A stretch of DNA of 64,000 nt from Petrosia ficiformis (lineage: Eukaryota; Porifera; Demospongiae; Haplosclerida; Petrosiidae), in the NCBI GenBank assembly GCA_947044365.1, contig OX345639.1, positions 1,747,001-1,811,000 on the forward strand, given 5' to 3'. A program made the position numbers and the translations under genes. Numbering within the stretch: the stretch's first letter is position 1; each line of letters starts with the position of its first letter. Under the pieces are notes generated by a model, which saw nothing but the letters and a program-made list of their open reading frames with translations, searched no databases and was not told where the DNA came from. Of the stretch, positions 48,501 through 61,076 are shown piece by piece.

Positions 48501-51500
48501 GTATAGACTCAGAGTGTTAACAATCTTACATTATCTATGATTATAGCATAATGATTAGACAGTCTGGTCTGGTAACTATGGAAGGAGCATAGAACTGTAT
48601 AGACTCAGACTGTTAACAATCTTACATTATCTATAATTATAGCATAATGATTAGACAGTCTGGTCTGGTAACTATGGTAGGAGCATAGAACTGTATAGAC
48701 TCAGACTGTTCAGAAAACATACCCTATTAGGAAGTTCACATGGGTATGCACATGATCTATTATATACACAGCTGGATGTAGTGTTGTTTTAATTAACAAT
48801 AAGTAGAACACACTTTACAGTGATTACGTGTTTTAATGTAGCACGAGGGCGGGTCAATAAAGGTTGAGTTTACATAATGCACGAGCCAAAGGCGAGTGCG
48901 TTATGTAAACGAGACCTTTATTGACTGCCCAAGTGCTACATTGAAACACACAATGCACTGTCAAGTGTGTTCTAAGTGACGATCTGGTAAACTACCACTG
49001 TTGTTGGAGCTGCTTCGTTAGTAGAGGTGAGCAAAGTGTGCAATAACTAACTTATTGCACGCAAAAGTGTGCAATAAGTGATTTAATGTTCAATCATGTG
49101 ACGCATTATCTCCACTCTGATTGGTCACAGGTCACATGATCAGCAATAACTATAACTAAAACCTCTTTTAGTACAGCATTTAGAAGTCAATTTTGAGATC
49201 ATTATGAATGTTAACAGACAGGTGTGGTATATGAAATGGAATATGTGAAAATATCAATGAATTGATGTACCTTTTTGTGTTTTTTTCATTTCTGATGCTT
49301 GTGATGCCATGTAGATAGCTGCAGCAGCAACAGATAGATACACACGACTATAGATAGATATAAAAGGGTATTATTTTAGTATGACAATAGTTATTGATCA
49401 CATTTATATAAAAGGTCATTCACGTTCATCTTGACCTTAGAAACATCTTCATAACTTTAGTTTGAAATATTTTTATAAGCACCATTTTCATATAATTATC
49501 CTCCCCATTCTTTTGTGTACGTCAAATTTCAATCCATTACTTCATTATTGAGTTACAGTATAATCATGTTCACTATAATAGTCATTACATTCTAATTTTG
49601 ACGTCATCATGAATGTGAACAGACTTTACTCATAAAGCGTGACTAGTTTCTCAAACATATTTCGTAATGCTTGACAAAGTACATGTAAACTTGAAAGACT
49701 GCATTTTCTAATCCTTGTTATCAAAACTTATCTTCTCTGGTTTCTTTATTTTCAGTTTAATGTGTCAACCAGTGTTCTCACCAAGATTTAGAAATAGGAG
49801 TGATCAACTTCAATAGGGACACGTGTACAAGGAAATGATTAAATAATTATTAAGGGTACATGTAAAATATTAAAGCAAATATATATATCCACTCAAAGAA
49901 TATGATACAAGCAAGAGTTGCACACGAAATAACATCACTAGCTGTCTTCCTGTTGGATTAGTCTCACACTCCTGTCCCCACAGTGGTACTACAGTTTAAC
50001 AGTTTTATATAGGTTTTTGTTAGGGAGGGGAAATAATCAATCATGTGAGACACACTGCTCCTTGGAGGGTCCGGGGGTATGCTTCACCAGGAAACGTTTA
50101 AAATTTAGGATCTCTGAGGTTGCTTCTGGTGCCTCCACCCCCTCAGAACTTATTTGCCATTATGCATATGTTGACCCCGAAAGTATTTCAAATTCATGTT
50201 TGCCCCTCCCCTAGACAAGTTTCTAAATGAAAGGATATGTCTATAAGATACTTACCCAGGTGCTAAGTCCATTTCCACAGCTTTCTGAGCAATACAACTG
50301 GCAGCTTTCTGTACTGAGACAGGCAAATTAAGATTAGCACAATATCGGGACTGCAAAGAAAAAAACAAAGAAATAAAATTAAAATTTGTGGGAATCGATT
50401 TTTACTGTATGATAAAGTAGTTCAAACAATTTGAAGAATAACATTAAAAAAAACATGAAGGAATGTGAAAACCAAACAGTATGCAAACACCACAGTAGAT
50501 ATACATATCAAGCTAGCAAAAACTATGAACAATTCCTATTGTGATTATAAACTGTATGTGTGCCCATACTGCACAACTATTGCTCCACCTAAAAGTCATT
50601 CATGTTCACTGTGACCTCGAAAAGTGTTCATAACTTTAGTTTGAAATGCCCAACAATCTTTTTCTGTACCAATTTTATATAACTATCCTTCCTGTCTTAT
50701 CCATTGCTTCATTATTGAGTTACAGTATGATTATGTATTAAACTATACACAGTATTACATATAAAGTCATCACATCCTAATTTTGAGGTCATCGTGACTA
50801 TGAACAGACTTTAGATACCTACATGAGATATACTGTATATGCAATGATACAGACACCCAAACTTTTACTGTGTATGCATTTATGCAAGATTGGGACTTTT
50901 ATAAATTAACTAAACTATAATGAAATTACAGCTAACTGAAATAAAAATTGACCAATAATAGGCACTTTCAGTTAGAAATGTATAACTAAAACCACAGGCC
51001 TAATATTAACTATAACGTGAAAATATACATATACAGTGAAATCCCTATTCCAGACACCTTTGGGACAAATATAAGTGTCCTGATTAGAGAGGCGCCCTCA
51101 TTTCAGGGATGAATTTACATATTAAACACAGTTTTGGATATTTGTTAAGTGCAGGGGTGTCCTGAATAGAGAGTGATGAATTTATATTATTAAACATAGT
51201 CTTGGACATTTGTTAAGTGCAGGGGTGTCCTGAATAGAGAGTGATGAATTATATTACATGCAGGGGTGTGGAAACATTGAGCCGACTACCGGACATTTTG
51301 ACCTATTTTCATCCCCCATGTCCTGCTCCCCATGTACTTTGTATACAGTTCAGTTTCAATTTACCGGACATTCACTAGATTTATCGGACAATGTCCTGCA
51401 TGACTGGCTGTTTCCACGCCACTGATTACATGTATTAAACACAGTTTTGGACATATGTTAAGTGGAGGGGTGTCCTGAATACAAGGGTTTCACTGTACTA

Positions 51501-54500
51501 CCATATTAAAAGCAGTTATTAATGTCAATACTAAAACAATAACACTGTCTTGGATTCTCTCTCTGAAGCACATACCATAAAATCGGTAGTAGACACACCA
51601 GTTACTGGCTTGTTGGTAGCTCGACAAATCAATTTGAAGCAACGCCCTATTTCTTTCTTGGAATGTTTTGAAACAGCACAAATTTCTGAGTGATGATAAA
51701 AGCAACAATGAAAATATAGAAATGAGGACTCACTACTACATAGCTCCTAAAATACAGTGAAACTTGTCTCTTCAGACCTATGCTATAGTTATAATAGAGA
51801 TGTATGGGCCTGCTCAGTAGGCTGAGATGAGGTAGTCACTTCTGCATGTCCCCCTACTGTCTAAGCTCTGTGTTTAATAGATGTGGTTACGCTATATAGT
51901 GTGACCTTATTGAGGGTTTCAACAAGATTTGTTTATGGAGGGATGGAGACTGACCACAATACTGTAAGGGAGTCTGGGATACAATAAAAACTGTGTAAAT
52001 AAAGATTGATTCTTGTGATCAAATCAATGGCTTCAAAATCTGATGTAGGTATGAATCACAGGGGTGACCCCTCCTGAGCAGGGTTCTTGGCAGAGGAAAC
52101 AAAAAGCAGGGGAACACCATACAGTCCTCCATATCACATCCTATTAGACAAGGTTTCAGTATATTTACGATGGACTGATGTACATGAGGTTCAAACTATT
52201 GTACAAACCTTTGAATGATCTTGGTACTTCTTCCAATCTACAGGCCATGTATAAACAAGCTGAAGCTACAGCATCATTTGCTCTACCTTTGAGCGCTTTC
52301 TCATCATGAACCTCTTTAAATAAAGCATTAGCTCGATCCTGGATGTGTATGTGTGTGTGTGTGTGTGATGAAGTATCATATGTACATTTATTAATGACAA
52401 GGCCGAAGCATTAAAAGTGGAGTGATAAATTGGACATCAAGTTATATATCGTAGCTTGAATAGTACATGAGCTATTGTACATGTACTATTTTACATGTAC
52501 TATTTTACATGTACATGTACTATTTTGAAGCATCACACACATTTTGCAATTTGATACAATAATATTTATAATATGATATAATATAAGGTTTGAGTGTTAG
52601 ATGACTTGGTACATGTACATGTGCAGAGTTGTTATGCATCCTACACAGTGCTCTAAATCTGTCAGCCATTACATCACACTATCAGTATCATTTACCAGCT
52701 GCTCTCCCATTCCTTACCACGCTCGTATTCATCTCAGTTGTTTGTAGGTACGTGGACATAGTGAGCCTATTTTCAATATTCTTGCCCTGCTCCCCATATG
52801 CTTTGTATACAGCTCAGTTTCAATTACTGGATATCTACCAGATGTATCAGACAATGTCTTGTATGACTGCCTAACTCCACACCACTGGTTGTTTGGTTTG
52901 TTATTTATCTACATGTATGTTATTTCTTTGTTGTTCACTGTGATATCCGTAGAGAAGTAATTATAAAGCAATGGTGAGGTAAGTGTTGTCTTGTTGCCAT
53001 TGGTTACCAGATACACCTTTGATAACAACTAGTGTTGTCAAAACTTAAATGACAGGTGATTTTGTTTTGTCTGCAGTAATGTACTGTTATTTTACTAACT
53101 GAAACCCTTATTAGTAAGGCTTTGTGACTTCTAGTTAACTAAATTATAACTAAAAATTACAAATCTATAGCAATCACTGTAACTAACTAAAAAGAAAAAT
53201 GGCCAATAATAGACACTTTTATTAGTAAACTAAAATTAAAACAAGCCTGATATTATTTATTATTCTAGTACATCAGCTGTAACTAGAACAAAGAAAGCCA
53301 TCATACTATATACACTATAACCAAAAATGGTCATTATTGTCATATACTAAACAACACTACAATAACGACATCCACTTGAATAATATATCAGTTGAAGTGT
53401 ATTAGGAACATACCACAATACTTCTTGTGAGATTTAGTCTATCAGCCATTGTACTGATCTCTCTGAAAGCATTCATTAAACTTTTATCACTTGCAGACAC
53501 CTATATAAAAATGATAGTATATCCATTGTTAATCTTCCAATTCTAAGATTCTACATGTACATGGGCTGCACAGTTTGATCTAATTAGCCACTAGGGGAAT
53601 ATGCTTGAACATAATCTCAAGTAGACATTAACGTGCTTGAGGCTGTACATTGCTCATTGAGGAATGTTCACACTAGGAATTTTATGTAGGGTGCAAGTAA
53701 TTGCCACAGCCATACCCATTAACAGTACAGTACATACACACATGCTTCATGTGATATTATTATTATGATTATTATTATTATTACTTGTATGATGAAGTAG
53801 CAGATGTAAATTAATCATTATTACATGTATTGATATGACAAGGCCACAGGGAACCTTCAAAAGATGAGTGGAAAAATGGACGTCAAGTTATATATTGTAG
53901 CTTGAATAGTATATTAATAATTTGGTCCCACATAGATTCACTCACGGTAGATTTCTGCCACTTTGAGAGACTTTTACCAGCCTCAGAACCAGGTCTAATG
54001 GGAACAGGGGCAATAAAAGAGGATAATTCACGACCATCAAGAAGTGGATTCTGAAATGTAAAAAAAAAAAACTTTTATTACTTAGTGCTCTTAATCCTTT
54101 GAACATACAAATCTAATAAGATGAAGCATAAAGTATCCCTATGATTGCTTTGTGTTGACCACGAATCAATACCGATGACTTTCTCTTGTCTGAAACTCAA
54201 CTAAATACTATAACATATTTTCACATGTCTTCAGCTATAACAGCTAGTAGTTTCAGTTTCTAGAGTTTTAGAAGCTGCTTTCTCCCAGACTGTAGCTCTA
54301 ATGTGTTCTCTTGTGACTCATCCCCCCTTAGTTGACTGAGCCCATGGATTGACATTACTTCCATAACTTCATATACAACATGTATGTGACACAAGAAAGT
54401 AAGTATATATACTTTAACCCGAGAAAGCAATCATAGGGATGGTCCTATGGGCTCTAAAACAAACTACTGTATAACAGAAACAGCAATACATAACGACAAG

Positions 54501-56267
54501 AGTGACCTAGCCTATATTGTAACAATAATTACAATTATAATTACATGATAAAGATTCAACACAAACGTTAGCTTCATGTATGCCCCCCCAAAAAATTAGA
54601 GTATATATATATATATGCTACAAAGGCAGTATGTAGACTAGTTAGGGGTTCTATTTCACAGGAAATTGACTCACTTCTGCGGCTCCTACACGAGATCTGT
54701 CAGTAGCTGATTTCTCATTACTAAATGTTCGCCATTCAGACCCAACATCAATAACCCTTAAAACAGACACGAGGTAATAGATAATAGTAACAGTATTATA
54801 TAGCAATAGTTAATATTCAGGTAATAGTAATAGTAATATATTACTTTGACTTAGGTAGTAATATTGCATTGTAAATGATCCCATGTCTGCTTATAACATG
54901 TTCTTATCATGTGCTACTAGGATGTGGTATTAAAAGGGGTCATTATTGTCATACTAAAACAACACTAGAATGTAAGAGAAGAAACTAGACATAATCAATT
55001 AGTACCTAATTATGATAGAAACAGTACCTACTGGTCTGGTCTGAATATCCCCAGAGCACCAGGTGCAAAATACATGTACATGTACTGTCTGACTTGTTAT
55101 TTAACTTGCTACAAAACATCAAAGATATAAAGGATCCATAATGGCTACATATATACAAAACTATAACATGTAACCATACTAACTTGTTATAATAAACAAA
55201 TCACTATGTATATAAGAATGAATGAATAGATCAAAAAAACAAATTAGACAAAATTAATGCTGTAGTTCCAAGACTATTAATAACCAGGTTGATATATATT
55301 GGAAATCTGGACTAGGTGGGATTTGAGGCTGAGTTGTGGTATTGTTGACCAATGAAACAGCTTAAGGAGAGACAATCAGCTAAATTTGCCCGTACCTAAG
55401 TAGTAGACATTGTCTATGAAATGTTCCTCCTCGACCTGGCTCCAGGTGCTCAGTTGATAGAGCATCTGACTGGTGATCAGGACCTTGTCTATGAAATGCT
55501 CCTCCTCAACCTGGCTCCAGGTGCTCAGTTGATAGAACATCTAACTAGTGATCAGAAGGTCCTGGGTTCAAATCCCAGCTGGTCCAGATTTTTTTCTGGA
55601 TTTGTGTTTTTTTTTTATTCCTATAGTTCCAAGACTGGTATAGTATATATCAACTCAATCACATTTCCTCTCCTTTTTATATTTTAAGGTTAAAAGCAGA
55701 AAGTATAAGGATACATCCCCAAACTATTTCCTAAAATAAAATCATTGTGACATTGGTGGGAGGGGAGTTAGTCCAAGTAACGCTATTGTACAGAATTAAA
55801 GGTGTCTGTTCAGTACACTTTTTGGGGAGAGAGTTTAATAAGAATCTGACTGCAAGTATAATGCTATTATGTTTGGAGATCACAACTGAACATCACAATG
55901 ACATTATGTTTGTAACAAAATAAGTTGGAGATACCCCTAAACCATTTAGCTAGAATTTCAGACATATTTTAATGGCTCTGTTCAAGTCGGTATTTAAAAG
56001 AATATGTTACCCAAAATATGTTTTCTACTAGGACAAGATTCTACCTTGTCTTTTGTGTCCTACTTACTTCCGAATTAATGTTGATACACTATTACAATAA
56101 TTATAAATTTACCTGTCACCGACTACCAGTCCACAGTCGGGGCATATCATATCACCAGCATGATAGTCTTCTATTAAATGAGCATCAGGATGTTGTGGGC
56201 ATCTCAGTGACATGGCTGTAGCACCGTAAACAGGTTTGTTTTTTCCACTAGGACCAGCTTCTGCCAT
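45599..56267 (-). CDS. GTF2B: Transcription initiation factor TFIIB
   Basis: Complete nine-exon gene of 324 residues (human 316): 56113-56267, 54675-54756, 53946-54050, 53414-53500, 52209-52338, 51576-51685, 50256-50350, 49271-49347, 45599-45732. The phases sum to a multiple of three. The N-terminal zinc ribbon is CPQHPDAHL...[10 protein letters not shown] at residues 23-51. The B-reader/linker [20 protein letters not shown] follows. The first cyclin repeat has [26 protein letters not shown] and [18 protein letters not shown]; the second has [30 protein letters not shown] and [17 protein letters not shown] bridges TBP-promoter complexes and RNA polymerase II. The insert near residues 80-114 (exon 3) is the least conserved part, as usual in the family. 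Introns 8 (3.5 kb) and 1 hold many repeats. Confidence 0.97.
46085..46285. repeat. 21-bp minisatellite (GATCCTAGTATATCCCCCTGT)
   Basis: About nine to ten units of a 21-bp period, GTGATCCTAGTATATCCCCC plus T, with point variants. Being a multiple of three it yields an open frame repeating ILVYPPV on the plus strand, which is not a gene. It lies in TFIIB intron 8. Confidence 0.92.
46555..47045. repeat. (TACA)n-rich microsatellite block
   Basis: About 490 bp of CATACATA runs with three longer repeated segments (ATACAGATATGTAAGTACGT and ACTACATAGATATGTACGTA types), which makes a higher-order repeat of about 165-180 bp. It lies in TFIIB intron 8. Confidence 0.85.
48206..48710 (+). repeat. 96-bp tandem minisatellite, five units plus a partial
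   Basis: Unit starts (AACTGTATAGACTCAGACTG) fall at 48206, 48305, 48401, 48497, 48593 and 48689. The spacing is exactly 96 bp after the first unit, which has a 3-bp insertion. Units differ by single bases such as GGAAGG/GGTAGG. It lies in TFIIB intron 8. Confidence 0.95.
48805..48973. mobile_element. 169-bp palindromic foldback with 4-bp flanking duplication
   Basis: The arms of about 80 bp run from AGAACACACTT and TGTAGCACGAGGGCGGGTCA to TGACTGCCCAAGTGCTACA and AAGTGTGTTCT. The turn is GAGCCAAAGGCGAG. AAGT borders both ends (48801-48804 and 48974-48977), a likely target duplication. It lies in TFIIB intron 8, immediately after the 96-bp array. Confidence 0.8.
49411..49627 (+). mobile_element. 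MITE, GGTCATTCACGTTCA family, copy 5
   Basis: Starts AAGGTCATTCACGTTCATCT and ends TTTTGACGTCATCATGAATG with GAACAGACTTTA. It lies in TFIIB intron 7. Confidence 0.6.
50591..50813 (+). mobile_element. MITE, GGTCATTCACGTTCA family, copy 6
   Basis: Starts AAAGTCATTCATGTTCACTG with GACCTCG and ends TTTTGAGGTCATCGTGACTA with GAACAGACTTTAG. It is the clearest pair of ends in the family. It lies in TFIIB intron 6. Confidence 0.65.
51034..51495. mobile_element. Pogo/Tigger-like MITE with TA target duplication and a nested repeat
   Basis: CAGTGAAATCCCTATTC at the left is answered by ACAAGGGTTTCACTG at the right, with TA on both outer sides (51032-51033 and 51496-51497). A second repeat (GGGGTGTGGAAAC to GTTTCCACGCCACTG, about 51255-51425) is nested inside; relatives of that inner repeat lie near 11720-11790, 22075-22125 and 52795-52885. 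It lies in TFIIB intron 6. Confidence 0.6.
53085..53240. repeat. Dispersed TTTTAGTAAGGC / AACTATAACT repeat
   Basis: The blocks TTAGTAAGGCTTTGTGACTT and AGTTAACTAAATTATAACTA recur near 50925-51000, 60157-60345 and 61288-61565. The GTTAACTATAACT ends suggest small inverted-repeat elements. No coding capacity. Confidence 0.45.
54135..54445. mobile_element. MITE, CCCTATGATTGCTTT family (TFIIB intron 2)
   Basis: TATCCCTATGATTGCTTTGT at the left and GAAAGCAATCATAGGGAT at the right are near-perfect inverted repeats. The interior TGTTGACCA..AATCA and TGACTTTC..GTCTGA match the ABCB intron 6 members. Confidence 0.65.
55416..55586 (+). repeat. tRNA-like SINE with a 72-bp duplicated head
   Basis: GCTCCAGGTGCTCAGTTGAT occurs twice, about 72 bp apart, each followed by AGA.CATCT and a hairpin. 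The second copy goes on to the T arm CTGGGTTCAAATCCCAG. The acceptor stem is decayed and the T run after it resembles a Pol III stop. It lies in TFIIB intron 1. Confidence 0.55.
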
Positions 56268-58382
56268 ATCTTTTTCTACAACGTAGATAATGAAGTTGTA
56301 CTTATAGACGTGGCTTACTAGTTACATCAATTGTTACTATTTTTAGTAACCACGTGATCCCTGCAATATTGCAGTCCCCAGGGGATGATCAGTGTTGCTT
56401 GTGTTGGTACATTCAATTTCTATTTGATCCAAAAATAATACAATATTTTTAACAAATTCTCAATTTTCTTTTTTCTTCTCAAAACCATGAAGTTTTCTGT
56501 GTATCACGAAGTAGATGCAAGTACCTGTACTTTTGCATGTGTTAAAATTGGCAAAACCAAGTATGCTGAGCCTTAGCCCTGTATTAACCATTGTATGTGA
56601 TCAGGCCAGCCAACAGAACTTGTGGGGCCCAGGGCAAACTTTCAAAATGGGGCCCCATTCAATTTATTTGCAAACTGGTTTTAATAACTGTAAATTACAG
56701 TGATTATACATACAAAAAAGGTTTTATTTAAATCTAACTCTTCGTGCCTTTGTCATGGCAAAAGAGATGATTGTGACTAGCTGACATCTTGAAATTGCAC
56801 AATACACCTTGCAGTGCCATGTGATCAACACATTCTACTAATTTCACACCTCAATGATTACACTTAATTTCATTGATAAAAATGCCCCACCTGTTGGCAC
56901 CCCTGTATGTGATGCATCTTATTTGACCTGATTTCTACATGCAGTATGCCCTCTATTTACATGTGTGTAAGTGGCAGGTACAATTACACACAATTACGTA
57001 TATAATGATTGAGGCTCTATCATTTACTGTCACATAATGTAATACCAAAAAAATTTACTCTTACCCAAATTAAGTGCACATGTACATATTAAACTCATGT
57101 CACATGGGTCTTTCAATTCATTTTATTTTTGATGACCAAACGGCTTACAAAAGTGTTTAGTTTTTCAGTTTAGTTTCTCGCTTCTTTATTAAAAATGATG
57201 CACCATATATTAAATCTTTTTAGGTATTTTCCTACAAACCCACATACGAAATACAGAAAATGGTAACAGTTTGTTTGAAGCTTGAAAGTCATCACAGTTT
57301 CTCGACATTCATCATCTGCAGCTTATTAATCAAACTGCATGGTGTATGACTTCAAAGACCAGGTACATCTTTGGGTAAGAGAAATGTCTCTGCCACAAAC
57401 ATAATTACTACACAACAAGGAATAACAATATAGACATTTAGAAGTTCATGTGATTTCTGAGTTTTCAGTTGCTACAGCTGTGTAATCAGGTGATTTCATT
57501 GGATATTTTATCATGTGATGACTTTGCAGTTTACATAAGAGTTTCATAAATGCGAAGTTGATTTCATACCTGTCTACATACATATAACTTTGAAAATAAG
57601 GTGATGTATAATAACCAACTCCTGTAATTTTTAACAAAATGAACAATAAATTATATAATGAAATTAATTTTAGTCAAATGGAACATCATCGAGGAACAGA
57701 TGGTCTATGGAAAAAGAATAATAGTAGATTGTGTATATAAAATAATAATGGGACAAATGTATTGACATATTCCGGTGACAGGAACAAGAATAGTACCAGG
57801 GCCGTAGGCAATCTATTTTGTTTGGAGGTGATTAAGAAGAAATGTGTATATAGTCATCATTTAGAACCTTGAAGGAGTACTTCAGTTTCTGTGTACTTAG
57901 ACTGTAGTTACAATTACTTCTTCAGGCCACAGTTTTTGAATACACAGAAAAGACTAGTGCCATCAGCAATCATTGATACATAGTCATCACAAAGCAGATA
58001 CTTCTTTTCTCAATATATCTTGTTAGTACTACATGTGCATGTAATTAATTTGTTTTTTCTACAAGTGTTTTGAGTTTGACTTTTGACCAAATGTGGCTTA
58101 ACGAGGACCAGCTCCCCGGGACCGACGGCTTTACATCCCCTCCGAAGGATGCGGTGATAAACACCTCCTCATTTTTGAAGGTAGAGCTGAGTACACTCAT
58201 AGGCGAGCAAAAGCCTGACCCTAGTGGGCTTGAACCTGCAACCTTTCGATTGCAGGTCAGCACTTTAACCAGCAGGCCACTAGAACCCCCTTTATTAATT
58301 AACACTAAAACTGGTCATTTTTAAAACACTAGTGAATAGATAGATACATGTATTAAACCACACAAACTTCCATCCTAATGAC
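56268..58382. other. Intergenic region EIF3G / GTF2B
   Basis: About 2.1 kb between the EIF3G stop and the TFIIB start, both on the minus strand, so it holds the TFIIB promoter. I see no gene. Recognisable content is a degenerate MITE (about 57795-58000, CACAAAGCAGATAC end) and a tRNA-like SINE on the minus strand (58190-58300). Confidence 0.5.
58045..58300 (-). repeat. tRNA-derived SINE
   Basis: On the minus strand GGTTCTAGTGGCCTGCTGGT is followed by AAAGTGCTGACCTGC and the B-box GGTTGCAGGTTCAAGCCC. The loop CTGCAAT would read GCA. A body containing GATGTAAAGCCGTCGGTCCC follows towards lower coordinates. Confidence 0.5.
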
Positions 58383-61011
58383 TTACTTAGCCCATTCTAC
58401 TTTTAAGATAAGATGATCATATCCATAACCATTCAAACTATCAATAGCCTTCTGAGCATCTTTCTTATTGAAGAAATGGACAAATGCAAATCCCTATGAA
58501 TGATACATGTATATGCATAAATAATACAAATAATAGATGCAACTTCCTAAAATAGACTTCTGATTATGCTTTACGGCCCATAGGGCCATCATTGCTATTA
58601 GGGAGATGTGATACGACTAAAAGTATTGCTATAAAAAATATCATATGATAGAGTATTACGATATTTAAAATAATAATTGATGCTTATAAAGTGTAAATCA
58701 ATGTCTTGTTTGGTTTTAGTTCTCAACAAATGGTAAAATAAAGTTAGTGGGCTTGTTATAATTGCTTTTAGGTATAAAATTAGGCAAATTAGAAAACCAA
58801 GCCCACTCCAGTATATCGATACACCCAACAGTCAATAGTGTATATACCATGATATTAAAAATAGCGATAATTATTTCGATATATTAATAAGTAACACACA
58901 TCACTAATGGCTATCCATGTTCATATATTTATACAATGTATATTATATATAATTGTGACTTGCTTTATGAAAATTGGTAATTTCGTCAATTTGCAAACCA
59001 ATGTTGTTACTTTGCCGCCATTATCCAATAAATTTGGTTAGTATAGTTATTGCTCTTGTTGGTCTCAAGTACAAAATGGTGAAATAACAGTCTTTTAAAG
59101 AGAGGCTACTGATTACCAATTATCACAAAGATTGTCACACAATGTGCAATGCTTATCTAAAGGGTCATTCATGACCTCAGAAAAATGTTCATAACTTTAG
59201 TTTGGAAAGACCAACAATATTTTTATCTGCACCATTAATATCCTTCCTATTCCTTTTTGTGAATGTCAAAGTTCAATCCATTACTTCATTATTGAGTTAC
59301 AGTATAATCATGTATTAACTTTATAACATAAACTCTTCTAAACAGACCTTAGATTGTTGTGTTCTCTTATCTTTTGCTAAGAAAACCCTTTGTATTGCTC
59401 CAAAGGGTCCAAACAAATCCCTAAGATCATTTTCATTAGCATCTTCAGATAGATTTGTCACTCTTACAGCAGCTTGATCATCTGTGTAGTAGAGACACAG
59501 TTCAATTGAAGGTAACATTGCAGCAATCATGGGGTAAGTATATTTGATTGTACTTTGTATTTAAAGAATATACTCACCATGTGTTCTGGACTGTGACATC
59601 ATCTCCCCCTTCTTACCCTCTCCTCTGAGACTAGGTGGAACATACTTCCCTCCTGTTCCTATCCCAGGTGGTCCATTTGTCGTGGGAGCAGTTTCATTTG
59701 TTTGGGTCTGAGCTAATAAGGAGAGAGTAATACGTTACTAATAGTTAAATCCCATGGTCTAAAGGCAGGGTTTCATACAGAAGTTTTTGTTAGGAAATCA
59801 ATCATGAAATGGACACTGCTATTGGAGTAGTGTGGAGTATTCTCCTCAGGAATTGTCCATCTGAGGTTGCTATTGGTGGCTTCTGGGGCCCCAGAAAAAA
59901 AAAAATTATAAATATCCACGGGTACATATATTTTTGTTATCCTTCTTGTTCGTATCCATGGTTACATATAATTTTTTTGAACTTACAAATAATTTCATCC
60001 AGTTTCACTGATGTAGCTCCTAGTGTATCTTTATAAGGACATTTACTACTCCAATGATCTCCTTTACAATATCTACAGGATACCATCTTATTTGTAGCTG
60101 CTAGTTTCTTCAAAGGATCATCATCTTGTTGCTCAAGTGTCTGAAGAAAGTACATGTATTGTGAGTTAACTATAACTATAACTACATGTAAAGCCCCTTT
60201 TAGTAAGGCATTGTGACTTTTAGTTAACTAAATATAACTAAATTATAAGTCTACTTCAATAACTATAACTAACTAAAATAAAAATTGGCAAATAATTGGC
60301 ACTTTTAAACCATTTAAGTAAGCCCAATATTACCTCAGTTAAGGTGGTGCTCTACCTCAGTAATGATATTCATAACGTTTTTTAGTTACTATTATTTAAC
60401 AAAAAAGTATTGCAGCTACATACAAGATAACTATTCCTTTAAACAGATCTTGAGAAGAGCTTCTTTCAGCTAAACTTTCACAGCTATCCAATACTTTTAA
60501 ACCAAATTACAAAGAGTTGGAAATCGAACTTTCAGATACATTTTTCTCGAGCATGATGGATCACATACATCTGAAACTGGACATAAATGCTCACCTTCAA
60601 TAGGGCTACAAAGTGTTCATGCCACTTTTCTAATTAATTTTGTAATTTCACTGCAGTGACAATCGCTGCTACAAACAGCGGAATTCCCACTCTTTGCGAC
60701 AACCTTTTGACAAAATAGATTAAACAAATGGTGGGCAGACACCATCACTCCCTTCAAGTGAAATATTGAGGCCATATGTTGCTATTATTAAATGCTTTAT
60801 TGCAATAACTCTTGAAACACAAGAAATAATTGAATGTGCTGTCAGGTGATGTGTTTAAGCAATCTGATTGGCTATAATTTGGTGAGATGCTTAGTTATAG
60901 ATATACCTCTTTATTGCTTGTAAGTGCGAGAAACACTTCTTCTGCTACTTGTGTAGTACTAGGATTGATACCGATTCCATCATCTATAGCATCACCAAAC
61001 TTTTTCCATTC
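58383..61011 (-). CDS. EIF3G: Translation initiation factor eIF3 subunit G (C-terminal 212 residues)
   Basis: Five exons of the gene are visible: 60907-61011, 59987-60140, 59578-59712, 59348-59481, 58383-58493, all in phase and ending in TAA. The first encodes [14 protein letters not shown]. The second holds the zinc-knuckle-like motif [20 protein letters not shown]. The third has [13 protein letters not shown]. The last two form one RRM, with [20 protein letters not shown] (RNP2 side) and [14 protein letters not shown] (RNP1), ending [14 protein letters not shown]. eIF3g is a subunit of the eIF3 complex and acts in scanning and reinitiation. About 100 N-terminal residues expected for the family are absent; no matching exon was found between 61012 and 64000, so they are likely beyond the right edge. 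Confidence 0.95.
59159..59330 (+). mobile_element. MITE, GGTCATTC family, copy 7 (3'-truncated)
   Basis: Starts GGGTCATTCATGACCTCAGA and runs through ATTGAGTTACAGTATAATCA, but stops before the right-end inverted repeat. It abuts the RRM exon of EIF3G (59348). Confidence 0.5.
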
Positions 61012-61076
61012 CTTTAAACAATAAATAATAATATTATGTGTATGTGTGTGTGTGTGTGCATGCATGCAAGAGTGTT

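Noticed and set aside
48206..48710. Possible CRISPR array
   Set aside because: The 96-bp units are contiguous, with no unique spacers, and the DNA is eukaryotic.
58045..58324. ORFs on both strands at the tRNA-like repeat
   Set aside because: Both overlap a SINE and show no protein family; the repeat explains them.
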